From positions 442,334 through 506,333 of the forward strand of contig VZSF01003291.1 in assembly GCA_013398295.1 (NCBI GenBank): a DNA stretch of 64,000 nucleotides. Reading direction: 5' to 3'. Source of the stretch: Chionis minor (taxonomy: Eukaryota; Chordata; Aves; Charadriiformes; Chionididae). Made by a program: the position numbers and the translations under genes. This document shows, piece by piece, positions 49,013 through 63,120 of this stretch. The notes under the pieces were generated by a model. The model was not told the DNA's origin, made no database searches, and was given only the letters and a program-made list of their open reading frames with translations. How positions within the stretch are numbered: the first letter of the stretch is position 1; each line of letters opens with the position of its first letter.

Positions 49013-52000
49013 AGCTACCTGCTGATTGGAATGAGCCATGCTGGTAACTTGTTCTGCCAGCGTAAGGAAAGCCTGGTTACCGGATCCAAATAGCTGCTTG
49101 GCATCTGAGAATCAAGGAACTAAATCAGAGGCCAGAGACCTAAGCATTAGTCCAAGGGTGATAATAGGAAATACTGAAATCATCACATTCATTGATTGAA
49201 GTAGTTTCAGCCAGAACAGGCACATCTGGCTGGAAGAGAAGAGTCTGGGATGACTGGACACAAGCAGCAGATGCAGACAAGAGGCACCACACAAAAGACA
49301 ACACTGAAACTGCAGCTCTTTCCCCCATTTCCACTTCCAGAACCGTTCAGTGAAGTCTGCTAGCAGCTCCCTCCCACCGCTGAGGCACGGGACCAGACAC
49401 GTGGAGAGCACTGAATTCTTACTTTCCAGAAAAGGTTGCATATTCTGGGCCAAAGAACGAGCACTTCAAACCACAGTGGCATCATGCAGATTTCACAGTA
49501 TTCACGCCACCGGGGTTTTTGCTGTACTGAGTATTTGTTTTGTACTGAGCACAACGATTCACCCAGAAGACAGATGCCCATCCTTTCTCCGTCCCAGCCT
49601 GCCAGCCGCAAAACACTCAGGAGCTTTCTTTTACATTACAAATTTAAGATCTACCTGCAAAATATAAAAAGCCTCCAGCATGACAAACGTGCAGAACAAG
49701 AGCAAGAGAGCCTAGGGCTGTCACCACTCTCTGTAAATCTCTTTGATAGCTGGGAATTTGTGAGGTGGAAGGTTTTCAGTACTGATCTGCTGTTATCTGA
49801 AATGGATGGTATGGTGCTCTGAATTTTTTTATCAAATCTGTAAAACCAGTAAAACAGTTCTGGTTGAAAGAACTCTTTCAGGGTGGAGTGAAAAACAAGA
49901 AACCATTACCGGAGAGTATCTGGTGTTGATCACAAGGAGAATAAGGACTATTTGCCCAGAGAAAACAAGATTTTTCCACTAACCTCTTCTGCTTTCTCAG
50001 CAAATTTTTCTGTTTTCTCTAGTCTGCAGCCCTTCTCTAGCCAGTAAATTCAATATCTTGTGAGATCTAGAAAGAACAAAGTGAGCATTAGACAGACAAA
50101 CATGGAAGGGGTCAATTATTGTATTAAAATCCCCAAGTGCATTGTTTTAGCACAAATTTCACATTTGCTTGTGCATGCTTTTAAGTGATTCCTTATTTGT
50201 ACCTTATAAATGGGCACCAGATGCCAGACAGAATGATTGAAATTGCAGTGAAACTCGAGATCAAATAAGGTTCGCCCTGACCTAAACCTACTTAAGAAAT
50301 ATCATACATGCTTCTCCCCCCAAAGATTTAACAACAAAAAAAAGCCCTGCTCCTTATTTGTCACCTTAAGAAGTTGACAAGGAGAAGCATGCGCACAAGT
50401 TGCAAAATCTCAAAGACTTTGTCACTCCCGGTCACTCCCTTATTGAGGCACTAAAGGATTGGAATTATCCTCGTCTTAAAATCACGAGTTGGCTTTCCTT
50501 TCCCAAATTCAAACATCCAACAGCTGTAAAAATGGCATCCAATCAACTGCTGACTCTGCCAGTTTTGCAGTGTTCCTGCTCACGTCCATCTGTCTCCTCC
50601 TGCCACGCTGCAGCACATCAGCAGTGCAGTGAGGAGGTAGGGCAGAAATTGGCTTGGTACCCATGTGTGTGGGCCAGTAGCCAAGGGATTCCACTTAACA
50701 AGCTGGCCATAGATCCACCTTTCATGTCAAAACATAGGGAGAATTAGGAAACTCCTTAAATTAAATAATTCTACAATTGATGTTCTTCTGTTGTTTTGGG
50801 GGTTTATTCTTGAAAACTTCTTTCAAATTTTTAATTAAGAACACTGTTTCTCTCCTTTTAAAGCCCTCCTGGATTGAGTTAGTTGGATCAAAGAACAGCA
50901 AGTTCTCTACAAGTAAGATCATGTTAAGTTACTGAATCTTTTTATGAACTATCTGGCCGCCTGCAGTGTGGCTAAAATAGTTTTTTGCCACCATATGAAC
51001 TGAAGAGAGACTGCAAGTCTTTCATCAGACACTGCTTTCTAAGAAAAAGTGCTTTTAGGTATAACCTGTTGCCTCACATTAACTTCAGACTCTCTCAAAG
51101 AGTATTCCTAAATATATTTTTAACAATTTGGGATATTAGAACCAATCTTCTGCTCTGCCAGAGCACTGTCACGAAGCCAGGGAGCTCAGCCTGACCCATG
51201 CAAGGCCCTACACAGCTTTCCTGAAGGAATAAGTCCCCTCTGTCTTGCTGTAAAGCAAAGACCCCCTGGTTTCTCCTCTCTAGAATGTCATAGGAGTTTC
51301 ATTTTCCCACACTTGGATCAAAAAAATGTTCTTTTCTGAGCTTTCCCCTGGTGTGATGGGAACCGTACACCACTTCACAGTCCACTAATTACAAACTTTG
51401 CACCCAATGTGCCAGCTCCTGCTGCCTTTTTGTCCAACAGCTGGTTACTGCCAGCATGGAGAGCTAATGCTCACAGCAGACGGTGTCTTCAGCCACCTTG
51501 AACGCAGCTCCATTCAGGACACCCTGCTGTGGGAGCTTGCCATGGATATCACCAGGCAGGTGGTTCTCCACACAGAACCTCTGATGCCTAACTGTGCTTT
51601 GTGAGAGACAAAAGATGTGCAGCACCACCAGCAGGTCCCACTCCACCTACTGGAAGATTTAGTAGGCACTCCAACGTCCAGCACTGGAGGCAGGGAGACC
51701 CACTCCTTTCTCTCCATAGGCATTCCAGCCACCTCTGCTCTCCCCAGGCTTCTGGAAACATTTTATCTCTCCTGGGCTTGCTCAGGAGCCACCACAGCTT
51801 CCACAACATCATGCATGTGATTTTATTTGCACAGGTGCCACTTCAAATTTGACACCTTCCTTACATGAATAAATAATATAAACAAAAGCGATATGAAAGA
51901 AGTGGATGTTCCCATCATTTGTGCACCAATGTTTTCCACAGTCTGAACCAGTGGGTGCCTGCCAGGTTTTCAGAAATTGGATCGGTTTGGTTGATCATAA

Positions 52001-55000
52001 AGACATCTTCCCACTTTAAAGGAAAGGAGCCTCCAGTGGTTGAGTGAGCATCCATCTAACCCTTATAGATGTAAAGAAAAGCTGCAGTTTGCATCACGAT
52101 ATTCTAAACGGAGAGAACCAGCAGTGAATCACCACCGTGGATCTTATTCCCTTAGGGCAGCGCAATAGAGCTTATCTCCATCAGTCAGGAAAACAGAAAG
52201 AAGAAATGGAATATGGGCATCAGCCTTACAATTACGGTGTTGGCCTATGAATGCCATGCCAGAAATCTCTCCTCCTTTCTATTAAGGAAAATGGCAATTG
52301 AAAGGAAGCAGCAGCAAAGACAAGAGAAGTTAGAAAAAAATGGCTATTGCTGTATCACAGAGCTCTGGCACAGAAATGAGTGATTGCAATGTAACAAACC
52401 ACCACACACCAGCTTCTCTCAGTCCACATGCACGCTCGTATCCCTGGGGGACCTTTTTTTTCAAATACAGAGTAGCTTTCCCACGAGTTAAACAGAAAAA
52501 CACTAAATCTAATTATTTTCCATTTGTTGTGGATTGTCACAGGGTCAGAATATACCAACAGCAAGTTATTACTGGGCAGCTGACAGATGCTTGCTTGTGT
52601 GTCAAACCCTTTAGATCAGAAGCTGAGCTGAGTCCTGTTCCTTTTTAAGTCAACAGAACTTCTCTGAGATCTTTCACTATGTCCTAACTAACACTGCTCT
52701 TTATGGCAACCTTTAACTATGAAACACCAGGGATTGTCTAAGTTGGACACCTGGTTTTATGTTGATTTCAAGTTAACGCAGCCCTTAAAATGGGGGCGGG
52801 GTGCTTAATGCCTTTGAAAAGCCTGCTGCACATTTTGCCATATATTTGGAGAGTGCAGAAGCACAGGGAGTAAGTTTGGAAAGTCACTTGTGTGATTTCT
52901 CACTAAAACTCCAAGGTTCAATAACCCAGCCTTTTGAAAATTTTTGCATGCTGCTTACAGGACACTCTTCATCCTTTTGACCTAAATAGGAAAAGTTGTT
53001 TGCATCAAAGCTTGATAGGTTGGAAACTTTCCTCTTTCTACATATAATACATAACATCATAACTTCCGGAACCAAAGCTGCTGAGGGCCAAACCCTGTCA
53101 GTGGGAGCTTTGCCATTTGCTTCATTAAAACCCCAGTGTGGCCCTACAAGAACAATATATACTTTATAACTGCAAGTTAAATTCAGTGTTGTTGCGTAAA
53201 ATATTTTCTCTCCAGCTGACAGCACAGGAAAATTATGCCCTCTGTTGCACCTCTATGTTTGTACCCTATATGAAAGTCTTTCAGACCATGCTGTCTTTGC
53301 TCTGTTTTTCAGCCCACAATTTTGCAAGTGAGAGTGATGAATTTACTGCTTGATCTTAACGGGCATTTGAATTCTACCCCCTGTTAAAAGACCTCTTTAT
53401 TCTGCTGCTTAGGTTTTGGAGAGGACCTCACAGGATCAAACTCTTCCACCACTTCGGTGACTATTGCACCATCAGAAGCTGAGTTTAGCGCAGAAAATGT
53501 CCTTGGGTGACCCACCAGAGGGAGGTCATCGGTATATACACAGCTCTGAATCCAACGCTATCCCTCTGATCTGCCCGCAGAATTTGGCATTTCACTCCAC
53601 TGTGTAAAACCTTTGGACTCGCTGGAATTTAGACCATTTAACTTCAAAGTTCAGGCTCATTTGCTGGTGATGGGTAGTCTCACTAGGTCGCCTGGTGTGT
53701 TTACTTCTAAAAAGTCTGTCCCATATCCTGTTTTCTGGGATGTTTATAAGCATTCTTGGGACGCTCATTGCATTTACCCCATTTAGACAGACCATCTTAA
53801 GTTCAGGTCTTACCTGGGATGACACATTGGGATTTGGAAGCTAGAGGACATGTCATTACAGCTCTGTGCATGCACTTTCAACTACCCGATGGCCAAAATA
53901 TTGGAGATTAATTGCCATTTACCAGATTTCTGGTGAGGATTTTGCTACCTTCTTAACCTCCACAATACCACAGCTGGACCACTACCAGTTGGGCCACCTG
54001 AAGTTACTTCCAATTTATCTGCAGCCGCAGCACAACCATCACTACTGCCACGTCTTGCTATAACCCTGATGCAAATCAGCTGCCGCAAATAAATTTATTC
54101 TCTGTTTAGCCACAGCACCCCACTGGTGTTTGTAACTAAGGGCAGTGTAGATACTAGCAAGTAAGCAGGTTCCTATGGCAGCTGGCTGCTAAAGGGCAGC
54201 AGAATAGTCTTTGCTCCCTGTAGCTTAATTTGCTTGTGTGGAGTCCTGGAAAGCCAGGCCGGCTGGGAAAAGAGTAGGATAAAAGTATACTGCAATAGCA
54301 TTTTGAGTAGACTGAAAGAGTAGGGGAGAATGGGCATCTGGACAGCCAGAGGCAAGGAAGCTGCAGCACTGGGATGAGTGAGTGAATCCTGGACAAAGGT
54401 AACCACCCAGAACAGTTAATAATAATCCAACACACAAAGGCACATCAGAGACAAGCGCTCCAACATGAAATGCTTTTCACAAAAAATCTGCAAATGAGCT
54501 AACACCGCTGAAAACAAGGGGCTTGGAAACTGGGTGGTGGCGGGAGGAGAGGAGAGTTTGTTGTATAAATTGCTCCTCCTGCCCAGACCTGCCAATGCAG
54601 CTGGATTCTGACTTGCAGCATCATCACTTTTTCAGTCTTGGCCTCCTGAACCGGCAAGCAGCCCCTCTCACTGACCTGCCAAACCTTTGCTAACCAAACT
54701 TTTCTTCCTTTGAACAGCCTGATAAGGGGCCAACCTGTGCAGTAGCTTCTCACTATGCCCCGAAGGGAGAATACAATGAGGCCTATAAAGCCAATTGCAC
54801 TTGTTACCCGAAGCAGCTTTTGAACTCTGCACCCAGAGGCTGGAATGCCCCCTTCCACTTAACAGAACAAAGGCCAGCCAACCTGCAGGGTTTTAAATCT
54901 GAAAGTTAAACATGAATGTGATTAATGTGTGGCTTTGAATTTCGTGTATTATTGAATTGTATACATTTCTCCAGGCTCAGAGGTTTTTCCCTTTTATACT

Positions 55001-56079
55001 GCAACACAAATGTATGTTCTGTTTGGGAGGGGTGCAGAGTAGAGAACACCAGACAAAAGTATTTCCATATGTATTCCCCATATTCTCTGCCTGAAGGACT
55101 TGAGCGAGCCGGGATTTATACTGTGTTCCACTGACCCCTAAAAAGCAACTTAAAACAGATTTAGAGAAGATGCACTGGAGCTCATTGCAACTGAAACACT
55201 GGATACTTATTTGACAGCCTCCAGGAATCCTTCCAGGTCCATCCCTTTCTGTGAATCTGCTAAAGCTCCAGAAGTTTATCAGAGTTAAGCTAATGTGCAG
55301 GATTCTGGGTTTGAGGAGACAGGTTGGCCCTGGTAAGAGTCATAAAAATGATCACCTTTTATAACCAGTGCTCTGACTCAAAGACTGAGTCCTTGATCCC
55401 ATTTAAGTCATAATCCTCCGATAGGAGCCAGAAAGCTGGACCACACCACTCCTGCATGATCCTGCTGGCTTTGGTGGAATGCTGCGTGACCAGGAGACTA
55501 TCCCGGCTTTTACTACTGGAGAAAGGTTTAATGTATTTTTAGAAACAGTTAGTTAACCCCATTCGTTACATACAAGGGGCAACTGTGAAGTGCACCTGGA
55601 CACCTCCAGGCAGGACTTTTTCAATCTCTGTATGGCTTTGGGCAAGTCTTCCGACTTTACCGCAACATCACACAAGACTAACAAAGGCGCTGAGAAATAC
55701 TTGAAAATTTTATTTTAGGGAATATAATTCTTTTTTAATTAGAGGGTTTCCCTGGAGAAGTCTTAAATATAGAGTGTCAGCCAGTATCCAATATGTGCTA
55801 CCTGCCTTTCTGTGGCACCGGATCTCCTTCTGCAAGTCCTGTGCATTTTCATTCATTTAACCCAGCCTCCTGCTGTGCGAGGTAGAGTTCTCATTACATT
55901 AGTGATTCTGTATAGAATTGAACAACGCGCCTGCATAAATGATGAAGCTACACAATTCAGAGCCCTGACACTTTTACTCTGTGTTATGATTTTGATCCCT
56001 GAGAAACACCTTCAGCTTTGCCTGGAAGACAAGACACTGGTTTCTCTCCCACCATCTTACTTGGTCAACTAGTACTGAA
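49013..56079. other. Unique DNA, no gene recognised
   Basis: No transposon with a clear boundary. A short MIR-core-like phrase (tggctttgggcaagtc) occurs near 55632-55650 without supporting flanks. Frames of up to about 128 codons, for example near 49436 on plus and 54499-54858 on minus, are unrecognised. Confidence 0.4.
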
Positions 56080-56260
56080 TGCATGCAGTGTAATCACAGG
56101 CCCCGGGGTGATGAATTTATTGAGATCGTTCTTTAGTATCCAGCCAAATCTTCAGAGAACTGTTTGCATTTTGATAAAACCACTGGGAGGAGAGATTTGC
56201 AATTGTATCACACACCACGATTCATCTTGCTATGGTTAATTCTACATGAACCACCATTGA
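56080..56260. promoter_or_regulatory. Enhancer-like AT-rich block
   Basis: Repeat-free sequence with GATGAATTTATTGAGATC, TTTGCATTTTGATAAAACC and ATGGTTAATTCTACATG phrases. It looks like non-coding DNA rich in octamer- and homeodomain-type sites. No alignment is available, so conservation is only suspected. Confidence 0.22.
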
Positions 56261-59200
56261 AATGTTTGGTGAGCTGCCCTTTCATGGGACGCTTCTCCCT
56301 GGGCTGGGCAGGGAGGATCTGGAAGAAATGAGAGATGATATAAAGAGTTCCCCTTTTCCAAAGCTCAGATCTAGATGTGTTCTCATAATTTTTCATACTA
56401 ATTTGCATCTGGAAGTTCATTTGCTTGTGAAACGGAGCAAGACTATTACAGAAGGAGAGCTCTGTCTCCAGAAATAGTTTCTGGGTCAGGAGGATGATTG
56501 ACCTTTGCTCTGAACAGGAATATGAACTCTGTTGCCTTGGGACACCTTTGAATCCTTGTCTCCTATACTTTAGCCATTAGTAACCCTATGATTTCAGGAA
56601 ATGAATCTTACCCTAACATGAAATGAATGTTTATCCTAACAGCACTAACAACTTCCCTGGCTTGACAAAACTTATTACAGAGTAATGCTTCTTTAATTCT
56701 TTACTTCTCAATCAAAAGGTCCAGAGAGTGGATATGGGAATTGTAGCAGTGATTCTTAGACCTGATATATGTCCAGTACTAACTTTGCTTAGAGTCCTCC
56801 TGAAATACGTATAGAAAAAATATTGACTGCTTAGGCCCTTTTAGAAGCCCAGAATATCGTGTCATTGATCCATGGCATGAGATCAGCCCTGCAACTTCAT
56901 TCTCAGTCTGAAATCTGGCGAATGCTGCTCACATTTGCACGGAGCTTACAGAATCCAACTGAAGCTCTGATCTCTTAACTGCAAAGACTAAACCTGCTGC
57001 ATCTCCAGCTTACCTTGGTGCAGTACAGATGCAAACCACACAAAGCATGACAACCACATTTCTGTCAAATGAGTGAAAATACATTATATGGTGCTTATCC
57101 TGGCTATACAATTAATGCTTGGGCCAGAAGGACAAATAAGTTTTGAGCAAGGGACTGGACAAGAATGATTTTACAGTTCTGTGATCCTCCATCTGGCTGT
57201 AAAGCACATATCAACGCAGCAGTCAAATGTAGCAAAAATGTAAAATACATTTTGGTCCACACCCCAGAAACAAAACAATGTCTACAGCTTCTTTGCAAGA
57301 TGATGCTTGCAACCCTCACATACTGCTCCCAAGCCCAGAGAACTGCCTGTTTGCTGGGGACATCTGCATCACTTTCACTGTTGTCAGCCAGCATGAAGGC
57401 CTGACCTGCATCTGAACTCATTCCAGGGATCTTTCAATAAATCTGCAGTTTCCCAGTAAGCCCAAAAGTCCTTGGTTAGGACATCCCTGTCCTGTGTGAG
57501 CTAAACCAACTCTCCCATTTTTAATTTGGCATGGCTGGTCCTCCCCCAGTCTCTTAATTAAATGCAAGAGGAAAAAATAGAAAGTCTGACAAGACCCACT
57601 GAGTGGCCTCTCTTTCTCTGGGCTCATGTGCCTCCATTCTTGGAGGCTGACCCAGGTCAGAGGTCTGCTCTTCTACATATATTTTCCAGTGGAAGCACTT
57701 TTTTTTCCTTCCGTAGATTTATTCAGACTCCAAACTTCAAATTCATCAAAACTGTCACTGACCATTTGCAGAATGGGAAGATATTGTGGGCCCAATCAGT
57801 GTGGGTGTCACAAACAATTATTCGCTGCAGAATGATTCCAATTAGTAAACACCCTGCTAACAGGCCAGCTCCCCAAGGATGCTGATTGCCTGTGACAGTG
57901 TTTTTTTCAGGATGTCTGCTGGAAAACTACAACTCAGGCTTTTGTGGGCTGGCTTCTGGCAAGTTCCTTGTTAACCCTACAAAAGAATCCACACATGAAT
58001 AATTAAAAATAGATTGGAGTAGAAATTTAAAGTATGTCACCCAAACCCTTTATAACAGGACCTACTTCTCATCTGGAGTAAAATGGAAATTCTATTCCCT
58101 GTCTTGGCTTGTACGAGGCACTCTGTGTTTTGATGCTTTGCTCTAGGCTTTTGGAACTAAATAAAGCTTTCAATATAAACACTCCCTTCCACTTCCTCCT
58201 TTCTTCTCTCCGTTTCTGTTGGTGCAAAACTCTTAAAGAGTTGCCTGAAGGACCAAGCTCAGTGAGTGTTTGAAACCTAGAGGCTTAGTCCTTGCTTAAG
58301 GCACGCTGCCTGTTTTGCTGTATGCCACTATCTAAAAGAACAGCCTTTAACAATCACAGAGCTATTTTTATGGGATGAAATCACATAGACAGGAGCAAAT
58401 GAAAATAAAAAATGAGATATTTTTTGAAAAGTAACCTTTTGGCCACCCAGTTCTCTCCTGAAATGGACTAGGGAGTGATCAGATCACTCTTCACCCTGAT
58501 CTACTATCAAAAGAGAGCAGGCCCAAATCTGGTGTAACCCAGGAATAATTCCACTACAAGAAGTAGAGCTATGGAGATGCTGAAGAGGGGAAGAACAGAA
58601 CTCTGTTTTCCACCATGTGAACTCAGCCCCTGCAGTTCACACAAGACAGGCCAGGGGACAACTAGCTCTGGCTAAAATGCTGGGTAATGCCACGCGTACA
58701 GAAATTTGAAGCTGCAGTATAAGATCATTCTATGAACTACCAATTGCTTGGATCAGAAGATTTCAACTGAATAGCTTTCACATTGAAAGCATCTCATATT
58801 AGCATTACTGCCTATAATAAAAACATTATAGTCTGACCAGCTTTGTACATCCTTTGACTAGCCATCATTTTAAATGCTCCAACAGCTAAGTCACCGCTTC
58901 ACACTGCTATCAGTAGCTGCCCCAAAAGACTAAACTGCCAAACGCCGCATAAAGCGATATAAAAAGCCATACCTCGTGCAACGTACTGAAGAGTAGCACA
59001 AAGTTGCAATTTCCTCACTGGTGGCTATTGAGAAGGACCCAGGCAACATTTGAGACAAACTGTGGAAATCAGATGAGGACACCCTTCATCCAGCTCCAGT
59101 CCCAGAAGCAGCAAGCCAAGTGTAGTGATGCAGGATTGTTTCAGGTTCAGCCCTTTCATTCTCACAACGCTGACTGTGTTTTACAGTCTTGCAGATGATA

Positions 59201-61544
59201 CAGGTGGAAACTCACCCAGCACAGGGAGAACGATGAAAGAAGTATTCCTATTCTCCAACCAGGCGGTCAGAGCTTGATTGGAAGCAAGTTGAATGGAGAA
59301 ATACACTGTGGAGGCACACAGATTCCTTCCTCAACTGGCCAGAGTATGTAAATGACCTGCATGCGTGCATCTCTCCAACGATAGGAGCTGAGTATGGACT
59401 ACACATTAATGGTAAAGTCATAATTGGAATCTTTGGATAGCGAGTGGGAAGCTTTCTCAAAGAAACTCTAATATTTGAGCCACAATTGGTTGGGCTAGAC
59501 AACATTCACATCTACTACAGGGCAGAGTAATTTCTTCTTCTGTGGGACTATTGGGTAAAATCTCACAACCTGCCTGTAGTGAAATCTCAGCCATAATCCA
59601 CAGAGTCCAGTTACACAGAGGCAGAAAGACTGATTTGGTCATCAAGGCACTCTCCCAGCCAGCAGTCTTGCTCCCAAGGAACGGGCTTTAGTGCCATACT
59701 CCACTTCCTTTCAAGTGTGCCAAGTCCTCCCATACTGCTCAGCAATACTCCCACACCTCTGCGATTTTGGCAGGCTCCTGTACAGCCTCTCTCCTTCTCC
59801 TCTGGCCTGGGGTAAGCAGACTCTCTTCTTTAATATGTAGGGGAAGTAGACTCATTTAACTCATCCCTCCCATTTTCAGCTCTGATTTCAATCCAGTTGA
59901 TTGGTAATTGCTTGGCCATAAATTCTACCCCCGACTGTATCTTCAGCAGGGATAAACTGCCAGACCTCTACAGATTTCCGCGGAGCTATGCTGCTTACCC
60001 CAGTTTACAGTCTGGCCCAATAACCCGACTTGAGTTACCTTGTTGTCAGTCTATGACGTGCAAGCCCAAACTGTACACTGCTCACTTTGCTGTCTCTCAC
60101 ATTAAAGCTTTCAAGGTTTCTCCTTCATAAATAATTTTTCTTTCAGATGTTTTCCCCAGACAAAAAAACCTTCTTTTCCTCCTCTGACTTTCAGTAGCTT
60201 TCACTATTTTCGTCCCACCAAAATTACCAAACTTCCTGGTTCCCATCATGCTGCATGTGCAAGGTACTCAGTAATGTTTGCAAAACATTGTCCCTAAAGC
60301 TGTCATTAAAATACTCTTTACTGCTTTGCTAATGCACAGGAGGAGTTCTCAGTAAAACGGATGCACCAACAACTTTCATTGGTCACACTGGTCCAAAATC
60401 TGCATGATCAGACCCATGTATCATTTGTGATTTCTACTAATCCACGTGACTGAGTTGCTCTCCAAGACAAGCCAAACAATTTTGGAGGGAGGGTAAGATC
60501 TTGTAAGACCCTGTATCAAATGCTCTGCTGGGCTCCAACTGCAATATATCTAATACAATCCCTTTGTCCAATAATTTGCCTTTGCATGATTGAGGATGAA
60601 ATTGCATAACTATTCCCTCCCTGCCTCTCCCCCAAGCACAATACCCTGTGGTTTGGAGCAATTTAAGACTTAGTTCAAGAATTTGTCTCACTTTTCTCCC
60701 ATCCTGGTGGTCCACACTAAATCCCAACTCTTTCTCCTTTGCTTAGTTATTCCTTTCTTCCTGATCCACTATGGCCACAGCATCCGTAGCTTCACCATGC
60801 TTTTTCTTCACCTTCAGACAGCAAAGTCATCGTGACAAAATGGGAGAGAAGATGTCCAATCCGACCAACTCGGTTCACATAAATCTTAATGGTGGTACTA
60901 TTGCTTTCCTACCCACCTCCCTATTTCCAAAGGAGTTTAAGAAAGACTCCAAATTCCTTTCTTAGTTGAAGAGACTGCCAGGGGTACAGATACTTGTGAA
61001 TTTGGGAGAAAAAACAGGCTGGCTCTCTCCCAGGGGAAGGGCTTTACACATCAAGCTGAAGACAGAAAATCTGGCCCTGCTTTAAAGAGAAGAAACATAG
61101 TTCTATTTCTAGCAGGGACACTGTGTGAGTAACTCTCTCTGAAATCAAAGGATTTTGCCCTCAGATATCCGAGGGCAGAAACTGGGAGCCATAGAGTCAG
61201 CCTTTGTGCCAGCTGATGGAACAAGCACCCTCCAGCTGTAAAAAAATAGCTCTGAACACTGGGATAAAGCTGGAGCCACTGGAAGTGTCCTCGTAGCCAC
61301 AAAGAGATTTATGACCCAAAATTCAAACAAGAATTATCATTGCAACCACTTCTGATGCCAGGAGACTTTTTCATTCCCTGCCTGTCCATCCTGTCTGGCT
61401 CACAGATCCCAGTGGTCCTCCTAAGGACAGCCACGCAATCTATGTGAAAGCACTTGGCTTCTGTGGATGCCATGAATTTTCTGCGTTCCCTACTACGCGC
61501 ACTCGCCAAGTCAGTCTTGATTTAGCTACAGTAATCTCTGCTGC
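56261..61544. other. Unique DNA, no gene recognised
   Basis: A block at about 57760-57870 with ACAATTATTCGCTGC and CCAATTAGTAAACACCC (homeodomain- and forkhead-type cores) resembles regulatory DNA. Open frames are short and unrecognised; no simple repeats of note. Confidence 0.4.
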
Positions 61545-61900
61545 CTGTTCCCACAAAGAGAAATGTTTATTTTATAGGCTCTAATCTCAAATGGATGGTA
61601 ATAAATGGCCTGACTGTGCATCAGAAGTAGTTTGCTGACCCAATGTGCTGCACAGCAAACATGTATAAATTCAGCTGACCCCAGGACTGCAGTAAGAGCC
61701 ACGTCTGCCCCAGTCGCCCTGGGCTGCCAAGCTGGCTGCCTTGTGTTGGTGTATCGCAGGCAGAGAAAGCCTGGCCTGTAAATGTGACTTGCAAGATGAT
61801 GGGACATCGGGGAATTGCACCCTTGAAAGGATAGCAGGCCCTAATTGCTTTTGCCACTGCAGCTCCAATACAAGCTACACAACCAAAAGGGAGAGACCTC
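61545..61900. promoter_or_regulatory. Enhancer-like block
   Basis: Sequence free of recognisable repeats, with TGTTTATTTTATAGG, ATGGATGGTAATAAATGGCC and CCCTAATTGCTTTTGCC phrases and a moderately GC-rich centre. The pattern resembles vertebrate conserved non-coding elements. The call is by sequence texture only. Confidence 0.25.
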
Positions 61901-63120
61901 ACAGCTTGGCCAGCAGGAGCTTCCCGAACTATGAAGGAGCAACAGCACTCGGCCTAAGAGGGAAGTAGCCCATATACAGAGCTGGAGTGGCTCAGAGCAC
62001 CTCTCCTTCACAGGGGAAGTGCGCTGACTAGCTGATGGACTGTGGATCAGCTTGAGAAATGGGAATGTTCTGGCAGAGGCTGCTTTCTGGCAACAACGCT
62101 TCTAGGCCAGAGGACTCAGATGAATGTTTGAGTTGGGTTTGAAGTGTTTTACTGCAAACAGCCACTTTGACACCACCGCACACATGGATACTGTCAGGTT
62201 TTACAGTAGGGCTTATGGCATTTCCAGAGCCAACAGCTTCACAAAGCCTCACATCAAGTTAACCAGCAATTCAGCATGTGGTCACTGTGCGTCCTTCAGC
62301 AGCGGCTCCCTGACCACACGACCCTGAGATCCTTGGGACTCTGGTGTGGGACTACGGTCTCATTTCTGTCCACTCAGCCAGGACACAGGCAATGGAGTTC
62401 TCATTAGTTTTATGAGCCTACACCAGGAGGGCAGATGACACCTGGCCCAGCATATAGCTTGCCACTACCAAGGAAATCTGCCAGGATGGTTTGAACCAGC
62501 AGAGAGAGCTTGTACTGGACCAGCATGCTGTCTTGTGTGGCTGCAGTGTTTTGGATCCAGTACTAACAGCCCTAAAGACAGTTTTATGGTATCATTGGGG
62601 TGAGGACTTTGCTTGAACTCCTTTGGTTTAAGCCTTGATTTAAGCTAATGCATAATTCATAATGGGGATGATAACAGATGGCAACTTGTTAAGCCACAGG
62701 AACTCAATCAGTTGTGATCACATGACGACACCCTAAATAATTTAAATCATATCTTCCTGCAAGAGCTCTTCTGCTGGGGCCCCGTGTTACAGAGAGACAC
62801 CGATGCCACACCGTGGGAGTCATCTTGCAAGGCAGTTCTTACCAAGTCCCCCTGTTTGCAAAGGGAGAAACTGAGGCACAAGAGCAAGTGCCTTCTACAT
62901 GCTTACTCCATGAAAGCAGATCGCTGGAGTCCTTCTGCTCCTCTGCATCAGATTCCAGCCATGAGGCCCTAGTCTCTCCTCCTCTATATATTGTGCGTGT
63001 TTACAAAGATATTTGCAAGAGGTAAATTCAGACAAAAAGCATTGCTTAAAAAAAGGGTGCAGGGGGCCTGTCCTCCACAGCATGGTTGCAAACTCCAAGC
63101 AGGCCCTCCAGAGAAGTTTC
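61901..63120. other. Unique DNA before the third CR1
   Basis: Contains an AT-rich regulatory-looking stretch at 62630-62770 (ATGCATAATTCATAATGG, GATAACAGATGG) and a short MIR-like match in reverse orientation at 62861-62892. No gene is supported. Confidence 0.4.
62861..62892 (-). mobile_element. Possible MIR core fragment
   Basis: GAGAAACTGAGGCACAAGAG followed by caagtgcc matches the reverse complement of the MIR phrase around ctgtgcctcagtttcc. The flanks are too diverged to extend the match with confidence. Confidence 0.33.
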
